NCBI GenBank assembly: GCA_013397435.1
Contig: VZRG01000534.1
Span: 248,001 to 312,000 of the forward strand
Origin: Erythrocercus mccallii
Lineage: Eukaryota > Chordata > Aves > Passeriformes > Dicruridae
DNA length: 64,000 bases
Direction: 5' to 3'
Under the pieces are notes generated by a model. That model saw only the letters and a program-made list of their open reading frames with translations. It made no database searches and had not been told where the DNA came from. Below are positions 1 to 13,608 of this stretch, piece by piece (position 1 is the stretch's first letter; each line of letters opens with the position of its first letter). A program made the translations under genes and the position numbers.

Positions 1-3000
1 AGGACAGCTGCAGAGATGCTGTACAGGATCCAGCTGCAGGACTGAGTGGCAGGCCGCTTGCAAATGCTTAGGGAAAGAGGGCACTAACAGGATAAATACA
101 AAGCATGCAGACAGCTTCCTGCTATTTGCTCTCCACTGGAAGTGGTATCTGCATCCTGTTGCTTAATAGATTCAGTTGGACTTCCCTCCCTCAGTGTGCT
201 TGAGGGATTTTCCACTAAATTTTCAACATACAAAACCATACTATCATTGTGAGTTAAGGTGTTATTTTATATCCTTATAATCTATTGCCAAATCTTTCTT
301 TTTGGTTCAACCTAGCCCTTATGTCAAGAGAAGTGATGAGCAGTCATTCTCTATTCCTGATTTTTATCTTTCCCTCTATCTTGTATCCTCCAGACCACAG
401 AAACTTGATCTATTTAATTGTTCCTGAAATCCAACTTGTATCTCCAAGCATTTTTTTGTTTAACATACCCTTCTGTATTCCTATTTTTGCTTTTTTAGAG
501 TAGGGGATGACATTGATGATGTTGAAGATACGGGCACAATAGTGTTTTCTGTTGTGTCTGCAGTTCTTTATATATGGTACCATGCTTGGTAAATACCTGA
601 CATACAGTTAATTTGAGTAAGTTAATACTATGAAATATTACTATTTTGGTAATACATCTCTGGTGTAGTCTCATCCTAAATGTTGCATTTGCCACATAAT
701 AGGTTAAGTGGATAATCAAAATAAATTTCAGTTGCTGCCTTTGTAAAACAAAGCCTGTTTTTCACTTAATTACTAGAGATTACATGGATGACTTTGAATA
801 AGCTAGTTCCACAAGATGTACTCTATAAAATATAACTTATTTGGGGGGCTATAGGGGTATATATGGATGTATGTTTGCACACTGTTGCTTTTCTTTACTT
901 TGGTTCTGGTGCTAAAAGCAATACTGCAGTGGTGAACTGATTCGTGTGGCTTGTTATTACCTTCAACTGGGAAATGGCATGTAGTTAACAAAGACAAAAA
1001 GCTTTTGAAATTGAAGGTCTTCTCTGATTGACATTCTAGAGAGATTTTTACTGCATGGCAGCGGGAAGAACTGGTGTAGAGTGACACAACTTTACAGAGA
1101 TCTTCAACACCAAAAAAAGAAAAAGGCAGTAATAATTCACACTGAGAGTTGGTGGTGCAAAAAGAATTTTATGTACTCTGGAGATGTACAATGGTCTTTC
1201 ATAACTGTTGACACAGGTTTCTTTCATTCTTCCCCCAGCACTTCTTCAGGTGTTTAATATGATTTTGTTAATGATCCCATCAGTTAAAAGACCAGTGAAT
1301 TACATATGGTCCTTGAATATATATAAGGCAGAGTCTTTATAACCTTTTAGTTCAAATATGCTTTTAAACACTGTGTGATAGATTGGTCTCTCTTGTTATA
1401 TAAATTACCCACTCATGTTCATTTGCAAACATCCCAAGTATTATGTATTCTATTAAGATACAGCATTTTTTGCCAAATGTATGCATTAAGGAATGCCCCA
1501 AACCACTACAGTCCTCTGCCAGTGTAGATTTATTACTCAAAGTGGACCATTATTAGGCAGCAGTACTTCCAGTACATTTTTGTGCACTTTCAGTTGGACA
1601 AGTACGAATGTTACCAGGTCTTTGAAATATTCATAGTAAACATATGAACTGCTATGCTATTACTCATATATTCATGTTTCAGTTTATGTGCATTTACAAA
1701 ACAGCAAAAAGAAAAACTCCTTATCAAATATCCCTTCCCAAAAGCAAACGTTTGATGTTCCAAAACTGTGCAGGAGGTAATTGCACCAATGTCTTTGATA
1801 ATGAAGAACTGTAGATGGCAATTCTGGAAAAAGAGTTTGAACCAATAACATTTCTTCTAGGATGATTTTCTGTGTCTTTCTTACTTATATCAATAATTCA
1901 TTAATATATATTAATATTTATAATGTTTCTGAGACATAGCTGAACTGATAAGATTAACTGAAATGACCTGATCTTCCTCCTCAACTTGCTTTCAGTGGTG
2001 TCAGTGGTTGGGCTTGATAGGTGTTGGATATCTGTACTTCCTTATGCAAGAGAAATGTGACTCTTTCTCTCCCAAAGCTTTTGACTCTTGCATCTGGTAG
2101 CAGATGGATAGAAATGGGAAAAAAGAGTTTTCCTAGCTAGAGGGATCTGCCTGGAACTTAACTTTTCTAATAATATGCTAGTTCAGAGGCATTGCAAGTT
2201 TATGTTGCTAGTTTGAACAGAGTTTATGATAGAACATGTAAGTTTTTGCACAGTGTTTGTGATTGGTCTTGTTCTAGGGTAATATTTAGTGAGTTTCAGT
2301 AAATTCAGTGACTTATATAAATGATGACTGTTTCAGTTAGCTTATGAGACAATTAATTATTTCAAAATTCTGCTATGGTCATGGTTTCTCAGTTTTTTTT
2401 TCTAGGGCATTGTTCTTTAAGGTTATATTGAAGGATAAATTTAATAGAGGGTAGTTACTTCTAATAATTTAATTTTGTTTCTAAATAAAATTATTCTAAA
2501 TTATTGTTTAATTTTAATGTCCATTCAATGGTATTGTAGAACTGTTTCACCATAAATGTTTGCTTTCAGTATCTTTTTCCATTTAAGCTATGTTAGTAGT
2601 TGTAATAGTAGTGGTTACTGTCATACACTTCTGCTTTCTTTCGAAGACCTCTGGAGCAATGCAATGATTTGCAGCTTTCTTTAGATCTTAAGTGGGTATA
2701 TTTATTAAACATCTCTTGGAAATTTGATGAAAAAAGGTTTCTGGAAGTGATAATCTTGATCAAGAAGAAAAAGTATTGTCATCAGCTGGAATTAAGTGAC
2801 AAGCTTTCTTTTATCTTTTTTCCCTAAATATTGTTAGTATTTTTTTTGCTAACAAAGAAGCTATTAAATCAAAAACTATCATAGAAATTTTGTGTTTATT
2901 AGAAATAACTAAATCCATTGTCCCAGTATACATAAAAATTGCCCAATGGAAGGGTATGTTACTGGTGTTTTATGACACGTTGCTTTTAAATTTGAGATTT

Positions 3001-6000
3001 GATCAATGTAGATTACAATGAAAACTTAGCTACACTATATGCAGTAATTATATCTATAAAGAAAATCATACTGCTTAATAAATTTATTAGGATTTGCAGT
3101 TCAGTTCCTAGTAGCTTCTGGGGTTAGGGGAAATGGTTCAGTACACTGTGTTCTCCATTATTAATAAGTAATGAAGCTTCTGGCAGTCTTTACTATGAGC
3201 TAATGACTAGTTTCATTTTTTGGCTTTTTTAGCACATTAAATTACCATTTAAATAAAGATTAATTACTACTGTTTTATTTTTAGTATTTTAAGAGTAGTT
3301 ATTAAAGTTTCATAGTAACTACTACTTTGTTCAAAATAGAATTGTTTGATTTGATAGAATATGAGGACAATTACATTGAAAGGAATATTTTGAAAATAAT
3401 AATGTGTTGTTAGTATTTTGTTTTTTATGATAGGATCCTAGTGGAAAGATTCTGAGTTTTATGTTTGCTTCTGGGGAATTTGCTGCTGTAGTTACAGGAG
3501 TCTTACTGTCGAGGACTAGCAAGGAATCAAGATCCTTGCTCTGACCTGCATCTCAATGGCCCTAATCTGTGATTTTATTTAACTTGAGAACAGTGTTGCT
3601 GATTGCTAAGGCAGCTAAGCTGACCACCTATACTCCAAAAATGTAGTTTTGTTCTAAGTTATTATTTATCCAACTAATTTTGGACATTTTGCCTCATTTT
3701 CCCTTGGCAAATACACTTTTAACTTAAAACATGATAAAGCATAGTAAAGTTCAGCCAGAGAGAGGCCTTGCAGCAGGTAATCACCCCAAAATAATTTCTT
3801 TGTTCATATCAAATCAAAACCTGTAGACTCTCCAGATACAAATCTATCCACCTTTACTTAAGATCTGCAGGCAACTGTTCAGCACCTCAGAGAATTTACT
3901 GTAATGTTCCCAAGAGCTGACATCTCATGAACATAGCTGCCTTACCTTTGTCCAAACACACGGCTGAACTGATGCCTTAGAACCAGGTCAGGCATAATTT
4001 GAATTTGATTACTGAAATGATTGGCTGCAATTTACCGAACAATCCTTTCCTGAAGAAGAGGGAATAGGAATGAATTTCTGGTCTCGTTGCTCTTAAGAGG
4101 TTATTTGTTAAGGTAGGGTAAGCTGCTGATTTCTCAACTGAAGCTGGCATGTTTTTCTTCCCTGAGTGATAATGGTTTCTACTTCCAATAAGTGATCCCA
4201 AAGCTTGGGATACCCTTGTTTAGGTCTTCAGACCACTGCAAATTTAGGGAGAGAATTAGTCCAACTTTGGCCACACAGTTGCTGTCCAGACAGAGCTCCA
4301 TGCTAACAGTGTGGTCTGTAAAGCTTTTTAGCAAAAAATGTTTAAAAGTTTTCCTTTTGAACCTGTTGACAGCCACTAAAAGTATGTTGGTGTCTTAATT
4401 ATTTGATGCTTTGCTTATTGGACTTTCATACCTAATCACAGAGGTTTTTGTGTTCACTGCTAGAGCAAATAGTAGAGCAAAAGAATTTCTCATTTATCAT
4501 GGTCAAGTCGTAACCTGAATTTTGTTTTTGTAGCCTATCTCTCCTTCTTACTGTTTTGTGCTGTTACTGGGTTTTATGTGATATGAAATGCCATAGAATA
4601 TGAGCTAGGGAAATAATGTCTTCACCTTGAAGATGGTACAGCCCTAGAATCTCTGAAATTAGATGTTCCTGAGAAAATATAAATACAGATTTATCTGTAA
4701 GTGTTTGATTCTGTTTATTCACATTGAAGACAGGTAATTTCAAACTGAAAGAGACATCACTGGGTTGAACAGGGGCCTATCAAATTAAAGACAGTTGTAA
4801 CCTTCATTAGCTTAGCAAGATAGTGTCAGAGAAGGATTGTTTCATCTTCTTATTAGCAGAGTTAACATGAACAATGAGGGGAAGAAAAACGGGAGAAGAT
4901 TATTTTTAGCTAGGAAAGTAATGATAGGACAGCAAATGGGTTTTCCTGGACAGAAATAATTTTGTTCTGAAAGCTGAAGTATACTTTGAGAGCTACAGAT
5001 CTGGATCCAAATTCCACTTCCACTAGGATCAAATACCTTGACAGTGTTGAGAAGGAGCATGATAATTACATGATTTGGTGATTGTGAAAGAAGATAAATC
5101 CAGGTAATCTGAGTCCCTACATTTCATTAAACACAGTCACTCTAAATTAAAACACACAGAATGAGGATAAAGCTGTATAATCTACCTCTTCTGAAGTTCA
5201 AACTGCATCTTTAGGACAAAGTAATCAACACTAATTATACATGCTTAATATTGTTACCAGTCTTCCAAAAGAACTAGTGGATGGTTCTTGGGTTTTTATA
5301 CAGTTTTTTGGGATGTTACAGTAGGATTTTCATATCCTCTTGCTACTTGTAGAAGCTGTACTGGACATCATTAGAATTACTAGTATTGAGCTGTTGAGAA
5401 ACTGTGTAAAGAAATCCTTCTCTTTGTTTTTATTATTCTGTCTTTTGTGGTAACCACCTATACTTGTGTGTTATGTAGAAGTCAACACATGGAAACAGTT
5501 TTAGCACCAAAACTTAAAAAAATAGGGCTGATGGAGAGATAATATTTCAGAATAGTTTCTCAATATAGTGGGAATTTAAGATTTTTTTTCCTAATGTTTA
5601 TTAATACAAGATGATAATGTACAGTCTTCTCATGGGAAGTCATACAATGCTGAGATAATACCTTCTGGAGCCTAAACCTGTCCTTTTCTACTCATTCCTT
5701 TCTTCTGCATTGTTTCCACATCATTCCACAGTACTGAGTCATATTCAGCATCTTTTTCTTTTTATCTTCAGGGTTCTCTGAAATACATGAAAAGTTACCT
5801 GGCATAGGTTTGTGTGACTGTGTTTGCCTTTGGCAGGAATGATGAAAGGTTTTACATTAAATATAAAGTTAATAATTTGCAGCAACAAGATGGTTTTCAG
5901 GAGGACACCCTAAGACTTGACATGAACCTTGGTGGAACCTAGAGTGCTTGGACATCTTGGAATCTTCTATCCCAAGCTCAAACTGCCTTTTTTTGGTTTT

Positions 6001-7369
6001 GTATTTCCTAAACAATAATCTGAACATATTCAATGACTAAATTCTGAATTCATGTGAGCTGTAACAGGATCCATGGGAGGTTCTGCCCTACCCACACAGT
6101 TGATATCTTCTAAAGAAGGTGAGGGAGGTGCTAGGAAGAATTTATTGAACAAACTGCAAGTTAGAAAATGTAAGGTGCTAGCAAAAAATCACCAACTTCT
6201 CATTCCTAAATTATATTTTTGTTAAAGGTAGCAAATTTAGCTCATTTTGAAAAAAAGACACTTCTGAACCATTACTTTGAGAATTAATTAGGAAAGAAAA
6301 AAAGCATGTGGCTTAATTCTTTATCCCTTGACTTCTTCCTTACCTTTCTCTACATCTTGACATTGTTGCAGCTTTTCTTATACTTCTCTGAAGGGCAAGA
6401 GAAGGCCAGCCTGCCTCTGTGTTTCTACAGATCCTGGAATATTGGAGCTCTCAGTCCTGCCTGGAAATGTTAGACACCAATAATATAAATAAATAAAAAT
6501 ATATATTTGCGTTTCTAATACAGTAAAAGCCAGCATACAGTGGACATATTTATTCTCTGTAGACATATGAAGGAACAAAAATAAAATACTTTTTAAAAAG
6601 TCTAGTCTTAGAACTGGTGATGTAAACAGAAAGAGAATAACTATAAAATCTGCATTAAAACTGCAAATACTGAAGCAGTGATTTTGTATGCTGTCACAAT
6701 TGCTGCCCCAAGAACAAAATGTTAATGAGCTATAATTTATAAATTCACTCTCTTCTGATGGATCAGGCCCCATTTTGCTTTTTCTCATGATTATAGCTAT
6801 GAATTCAGTTTTAAAAATGGTTCTCTGTAAAGCATGCAGTGTTCCATAGAAGTCCACAGAATTAGGTATATTACCTCTGCAGTTTTCTCTTGTTGCTGCT
6901 AAGAAGATAGAATACTTGTTTTTTTGTTTTGGAATATGATTTTTGTTGGGGTTTTTTGTTGAGTTTTTGGGTATTTTGGAGGGATGGAGGGCCAGGTTTT
7001 ATTTCAGCTCCTAGTAGGTTTTTTTGAAAATAAATCCAAGTTTGTTCTTGGCAAGCATGGGGTGAATTAAGCCTTCTGTAAGGGTTAAAATAATAGTTAA
7101 TTGAATGTAGATCTTAATTTATTGGACATTTTTGTTGTTTTCTATTTACTTTTATATTTACTGTGTAGAGGAAAAGTCTTCAAATGCTTTTTGTGATAAT
7201 TGTAAAAATGAACAGATTGCAGTTTTTTCAAGCCTTCCATTTCCTGGGCTTACAAAGGCATCTTAGCAATACAAGATCAGTATGATCATAACTCATTTCT
7301 CAAAAAGCTTACAGAAACAAATGCTGACAAAGGAACCTCAACAGTTTCAGGAGCAGCAAATTCAGAGTT

Positions 7370-8060
7370 GTGCATCAGGAGCAGAGTGAGCTGGAGCCTT
7401 TGAGTGGCTGCGCAGGAGCTTTGCAGAGCAGCACCCAAAGGTCCCTGTGGCCACAAGCTGAGCTGAGCCAGCCACGTGCTGTGGCACTGGGAAAGGCCAC
7501 CCACACCTTGGGTTGTCTTAGCCAGGGTGTTACCAGCAGGTCAAGGAAGGTCCCTGTTCTCTGATCAAGTGTTTCTGAGAGACACCTGGGGTAATTGTGC
7601 ACAGTTCTGGGCTCCCTGGGGCATGAGAAGCCACCCCTCTGGAGTGACCCCTGTGGGAGTCACGGAGAAGGGAAGAGCGTATGGCCTGTGTGGAGAGGTT
7701 AAAGAAATAGGGTTTGTTTAGAAGAGATGGGTAAAGGGGGCACTAATTGCAATCCTCCACCATCTAAAGTGAGATTGCTGAAAAAAAGACACTTCTCAGA
7801 GATGCCTGGAGAAGGACAAGCAGGAAAATTCCAATTGGATGTAAGAAAAATTTTGCATGGAGGTTGGCTGGGCACAGCAGCAGGTTTCCTGAAGACACTG
7901 TAAAACCTCTGTCTGTGGAGATTTTCGGAGTTTAACTGGAAGAGACCCTGAGCAACGTGACTCATCTTTGAAGTTAACCAGCCTTGAGCAGGAGGCTGGA
8001 TTGGGTGTTGGCTGGGTGTCCCTTCTGACCTGAATTTTTCGGGTTCTGTGACATTTTGAA
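7370..8060 (+). mobile_element. CR1 LINE 3' fragment, plus orientation
   Basis: A GC-richer block inside the AT-rich intron reads like the 3' part of a chicken-repeat-1 (CR1) non-LTR retrotransposon. Visible CR1 landmarks in order are a 'cacagttctgggctccc' segment (about 7601-7617), a 'gagaggttaaa' segment (about 7693), a 'gactcatctttgaag' segment (about 7959), then 'gagcaggaggctggattggg' near 7987 followed by 'gtgtcccttctgacctg' and 'gttctgtgaca' (about 8043). The last part matches the usual CR1 ending, a terminal 'ggttctatga'-like tail. The copy is diverged and has no usable reading frame for reverse transcriptase. Boundaries are approximate. The family is recognised from memory of its consensus, so the subfamily is not assigned. 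Confidence 0.75.
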
Positions 8061-9232
8061 GTATAAGGAGTCACTGCTATGAAATTTAGCTAGTTCACAA
8101 GGATATATTATTGGGAAATTTTAGAGTTGGATGTCTGTGAACTTCTGCTGTTGCTGATTGAATAGAGCTTAATTTCAGTCTGTAATATTTGCATACAGTA
8201 TTCCTGTCGGTTCTTCTTTATCTTTTCTGATGGCTGTGACCACAACTTGCATTATACAAAACTTTCAGTACTTCTGTTCTTAGTATCTTGGGATTTTTCT
8301 TTTTAAATGTTTACCTTGGAAGTGTCTGGTTTTTTTATAATACAAAAAATACAAAATGATGCACCATTTTTCCATTAAGAGGTAGAATTGCATTATATTT
8401 CAGAGATCCTGGTCCTCTTTCAAAGAACATGCTGTGTTTTCTTCACTAAAATGTTTATTCAGAAGAAGAGAGATGAGTGTTTTACTTTGAAGTCATTCTG
8501 CAGCTGTTTTCCCATAATGACACAGTATGGATTTTTTAATGGAGTATGTGGTATATGTTGAAAATAAAGCATCTCAGGCTTAATCTAAAAATTTTTGAGT
8601 CTAACTGGAGCTGAGAGAAGTTGGTGTTCTCAGGAATGTCTCTAAAACTCAAGAGGTTTACTGACTGTTCAGAGCCATATAACTAATTTTAAAAGAAATA
8701 TAGCAAAGAAGAAAAGAAATTGGAAGTGACAGCAGTAGCTAGATTAGTAGCAAAACTCAGGAGTAACAGGCTGGAGTAGCTGTTGGATGTAAATGAGACA
8801 AGAGACTTTGTAAATGTGTGAAATGGAGTGTAACTGTTGTGCATTGGTAAGGGAAGAGAGTGTGTAACAGCATTACAATACAGGATACCTGAGGGAACAA
8901 CGCTTGCATGTATGTTGGGAGATCACACTCATGCTACCTAACATTCATACCTTCCCTTCCCCTACATTCTTGTTCGCAGCCCCTGTTCCAACAGCCACAC
9001 TGACCCATAGGAAGAGACTCCAGAATTAAGCCCTGAGACCATTAGCATTTGCTTCCTCTGTTGCTTTGGTTGGGGTACTTCTGTCATATTACCCACAAGA
9101 TTAAGCCAAAAAGCAGGGTTTTATCACATTAGAGGTGTTTGATTTGGAATTTCCCATTTCCTTTTGTTGGATAAGTAATGAGATTTGAAACCAGTAGTAG
9201 CTAATGTATGTGCCATGAGACTTCAGTTTTCA

Positions 9233-9259
9233 TTCTTTTCTTTTCTTTTTTTTTTTTTT
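9233..9259 (+). repeat. Polypyrimidine (T-rich) tract
   Basis: A 27-base run of only T and C, ending in about 14 consecutive T, lies inside the RNGTT intron and is followed by GTCTCAG. It could be a cryptic splice-acceptor tract, because an AG follows soon after. It could also be the reverse-oriented poly(A) end of a retroposon, but I see no recognisable element body next to it. No coding potential. Confidence 0.7.
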
Positions 9260-12200
9260 GTCTCAGCATTCCTTCTACTTGAATTCATTTGCTTTCTTAC
9301 CTTACTGGTAATTTTCCAAGTATTTACCATTGACCCCCTACAGATACCATTCTGAGAGGTACAGTCATACAGAAAACTGGATTTTCAAAGCAGTAAGCAG
9401 ATTGTTCTGATGGTAGCTTTCCTATGCCCAGTGGTATGGAAACATACTGTGATAAATGTGAGCATTAGGACATACAGATTATGTCTCATTATAATAACAC
9501 ATTAATAGACAGTTTATTTTCCACTTTGAAAAGATGGCAAAACAAAAGGATTAAGCTCTGTTTCTGAATCATAAAGTTATTGCTCACTACCAACTAAAAG
9601 TTGCTGAGAAAGACCCTGGAAATGAAAGGGTTGTTTTAGCAATAGATGAGCATATATATTGCAGATATTTCTCCTGCTTTGCGTTGAACCTTCATACTTG
9701 TCACAGTGCAATAACTGATCAGGTCATTGTCAAACTGCCAGATTTCTTGTGCTTTAGTGCAGGTTGTGCTTTGCTGTTGTCCTTGTCCTCTTCATCACAT
9801 TGTTCTTTCACAAGCTTCAGTGTTTGAGAGTGTTCTGGCTCCCGTACATGGGTGATTTGGGTTTGGCAGCATCTTTTGTTTTGCTTTCTTATGTTTTACA
9901 AAAATTATCTGGCAGAGAGAATGATTTGTCCATAATGATTTTAAGCTCTTGTACATGGTAATTTGTTGCTGCAGCTGTTCTGTTCTAACTGCATTGTCAA
10001 ACCTGGTTTGGGTGTGCCTCTGCACATAGAGTGTGTAATTTGTTCTAAATAATTGAAGATACCTTGATGACAACAGCTGTTTATGGGGCCAGCTCCTGTG
10101 CTTGACTGGCAGTAGGGACTGTTTTTTCCTTTGATGTAGACATCCCCATGCTTAGTTTCCATAAATGTGATTGCATTTGCATTTTCTTTTGACTAGAATA
10201 TAATACTCAGACAGTATGGTAGTGTGCTCAAGTTTCTTGGAGTTTTAGACAATTTAGGAAACTTACTTAGATAATTGTCTTCTCAGAGAAAGTAGTGTCT
10301 TAAATTTGCGTGTCTTTATTGTTTCCATCAGAAAATACTCATTTCATACCATGTTTGTGATCATAATTGTTCTTTATTAATCTCTTCTGATTTTTGAAAT
10401 AAGTGCTTCATCCTTTCTCTGTTAGAGGCTTTTGTTGGTAGTGGAGGCAAGTGAAATAAAAGCAGTGGATGGATAACAGTCAAAGAGAAAGAATAAATAA
10501 AAAAGTAGATTCTAAGTAAAATTATAAATATCAGATCCTATTGGAAATTAATTCTAATTAAAAGAGGCAACAAAAGATGTTTTAGGCTTTTTTTTACCAT
10601 TTCTTTGTTGTTTTAAAGAAGGAGAACATCAGCCAAGATCAGGCTTGAAGGGGGAAAAGAAAGCAAATTGTTACTGTACAGTTTATAGGCAGAGAGTATC
10701 TAAATTTATTAAGCATTTTAGAGGTGAGTTATTTTGAATCTGAACTGAACAAATGAGGTTGAACTTGATAAATGAGCTTGAACTTGTAGTACCTTTGCGA
10801 AATGCAGATGATAATGTCTTTAAAATAAATTACTCATGAATAAATCAAGATGTTGAAGTTGCAAAGGGTGAGAGATGGTATAATAGGGAAATTCTTTGTC
10901 TAGGAAATTGTTTCTGAGACCTTTCTTTATAGTATATGTAAAATGAATAGTGAATATCATGAATGAGAAATATTTTAAATGTCAGATACTGATAACATTG
11001 GAGAAAAAGCAGTTGATGGCAAAAACTATCGTATTGAGAGGTACTGTGCTGGTTTAGGACTAGTAAAAGGCAAATGCAGATTAAATTTAGATAAATGAAA
11101 AAGAATAGGGTTGCAAACAATAACATAAAAGGTAGAAGAAATATCAAATGAGATAATTATGCAGGATATCAGCTTTGAAAGGAAATGGGGTTGTAGATAA
11201 TATCCTGTCTAATTAGAATACCCATAAAGAAGGTCACATGATCTAATTTCAGCCACCATAGACCCTGCAGGCTCCTTGTAGAGGTGGTGGAAAACAGTTG
11301 AAGTAACTAATATAAGTAACATAATACAGTAATATAATACAGTAACTAACTAATATATTGGTGCAAATACTCATCTTGGCTTTCTCTCTGGACTTTTCTA
11401 AGTATGAGATTAAAGGCTGGAGTAAAACCACATTCTAATTGTGCAGCTGTTTTACCTGGAAGTGAGCATTTTCAGCATAGTATTCCCCACAGACAAGTCC
11501 TGTAGTTTAATTGGCACTTCAGCTACTGATAATTGATTTTCAGATACCCATTTTTTCCACCATTTCTGTCCTAAAATAGAAGTCTTCAAAACCAGGTAAG
11601 TCCTGAAAGCTTGGGAGCTGTTAGAGCTCTGATGAGAAAGTTGGTGGCTCTTAGGGAAAGTTAGTAAATAAGGAGGAAGATGTAACTAAACTAGATTATG
11701 CCCATGAAAGATTGGCCTGTAGGCAAAAAGATGAGATTTTCTACTAGTAAAAGTAGAGGATGCTGATCTACCCAAGGAAATTATAAGTAGCACCTTGTGC
11801 AATTCAAAAAATGTCCTTGATATCTACAAAGCAGTAATCCTAGGGGAAAATGAAGCTGTACATAAACAATAAATCAGGTAAGATTATTTCTTTTTGAGTT
11901 CTTATTTTGTTTCTCTATTTGTGTAATTTACGGTAAAATATTTAAATGATTTCTTCATAAAATTTGGTTTCACAGTTCTCATTGCAAGGGTCTCATATAC
12001 CTTTCCTTAGTTTTCCAGAATGATTTTAGTATTGGTAAAGTTTCATGTTTGAGAGAGAAATAGATATTAAAACTCAGGTGACTAATAGTGATGCAGTATC
12101 TTGTTATGTAATAGTCAACAAAGCCATTATTCATTTACCTTTTATTTGACCGTAGTAAAGCCACAGTGGTTTTATCTTTCTAGCATAAAGTGAGAATAAA

Positions 12201-13584
12201 AGTGAACAACAACAAAACTCAGTGGTGCTATTATATTTCAGCAGATTGAAGTTTTCAAAATGCCACTTCTGCTTCTCTCCAAATGAAAAGAAGGTTGATT
12301 GTAGAGACAATAGCATGTTATATCTTCGGAGAAAATAGTTCAGAAATATTTGAAAATATCAGAGATGTGGCAGCATTGCTAGAACCATCATGCAGAGACT
12401 TTATTTGTATTGCTGAGAACTGTAGATGTTTTCGTTTACTGAGAAGGGAACTGTAGATACACAATATTGCTTTTTATGTTACTAACTCCAGTGAGTTACT
12501 GTTTTAATTGGTATACAGAAAAATTTCTGCCAATGAGTTTACAACCAAATGCTATAATGAAATGTCACTTCTTTTTAAAATGTGTTACTTTCCCTTGGTT
12601 AGCTGAAGTACTAACTCCATTTCAGTAAATGAATCTATTGATTGTAGCTTAATGTGTTGTAATAAAAAATATTTGAGCATGTTCTCAGTGGTAGATTCAT
12701 GAGATGTCGTGCTGGATTCAGTACCAACAATGATGTGAGATTTTTCTCTATTTTTCATGCATGAAATAGTGAAGTCAGCATTGTTTGAGACCAGAATTAA
12801 TGACCTGGGATCTCACTTAACTGTGCAGAAGTCATCCATGGACTCTCACTGGGTCAGCCAAGACCCTGATGGTGCTTTAAGTGGGAGGCAGTGAGCCAAA
12901 CAGAGCTCTTGAACCTCTTGCCCCTTGCAGAGGTGGTTAATACTGACCGTGGTCCTCACTGCCTTGAGGAGCTGCCCATTGCCTGCGTGTTCCTGCTGCA
13001 CCACACAAGAAATAAAATGCCCCATTAGTGCAGTACATTAACCTACCCAGGTGTAATTTAACAGTAATACACACAAGTGCAACCCAGCTTCTGCTTCATT
13101 TCGTTAGTGGGTCGTGGTTAGCCATGCTTGATTGGTGATCATTGCAGGAACAGATTAACTACATGTTGTAGCATTTCTTTCAAACCTTTCTGGGGTGTAG
13201 GGAAGAGGCTGGTCTGTAGCACAAACAATGTAAGGGACTATGCAAAAGCAAAATTAGAAGCAAAAATGTTTTTGTTCTTTTAGAAAATAATGCAACATAC
13301 AATTACTGCATTTTACTACATCATTGCATTCTCTTTCCGCCTGTTACACTTTGGATACCATTAATTCACAGAAAGGGGTTTCAGAATAATTCAACTTCAC
13401 CAGAAGGAAAGCAAAGGATGTCTCTGATTAATTTAGAAGGACATTTATAGATCAGTGAGTCAGGTTTTGGATTTACAATACTAAAGTTAATGCTAATGCA
13501 AACACTAAAGCAAACAGACCTTGAATTACTTAATTACTACCTTGTTAATATTTCATTCAGAACTTAAAGGAAAAATCTGTACTA

Positions 13585-13608
13585 ACTAATTACTGATTAG
13601 TAATTAGT
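13585..13608. repeat. Perfect inverted repeat (10-bp arms)
   Basis: The arms ACTAATTACT and AGTAATTAGT are exact reverse complements separated by the four bases GATT. Both arms contain the homeodomain core TAATTA. In an AT-rich intron a short palindrome can arise by chance, so no function is assigned. Confidence 0.6.

Noticed and set aside
6378..6857. 159-codon minus-strand frame inside the RNGTT intron
   Set aside because: It is rich in F, I, L and S as expected from AT-rich DNA, has no domain, and lies antisense in an intron.
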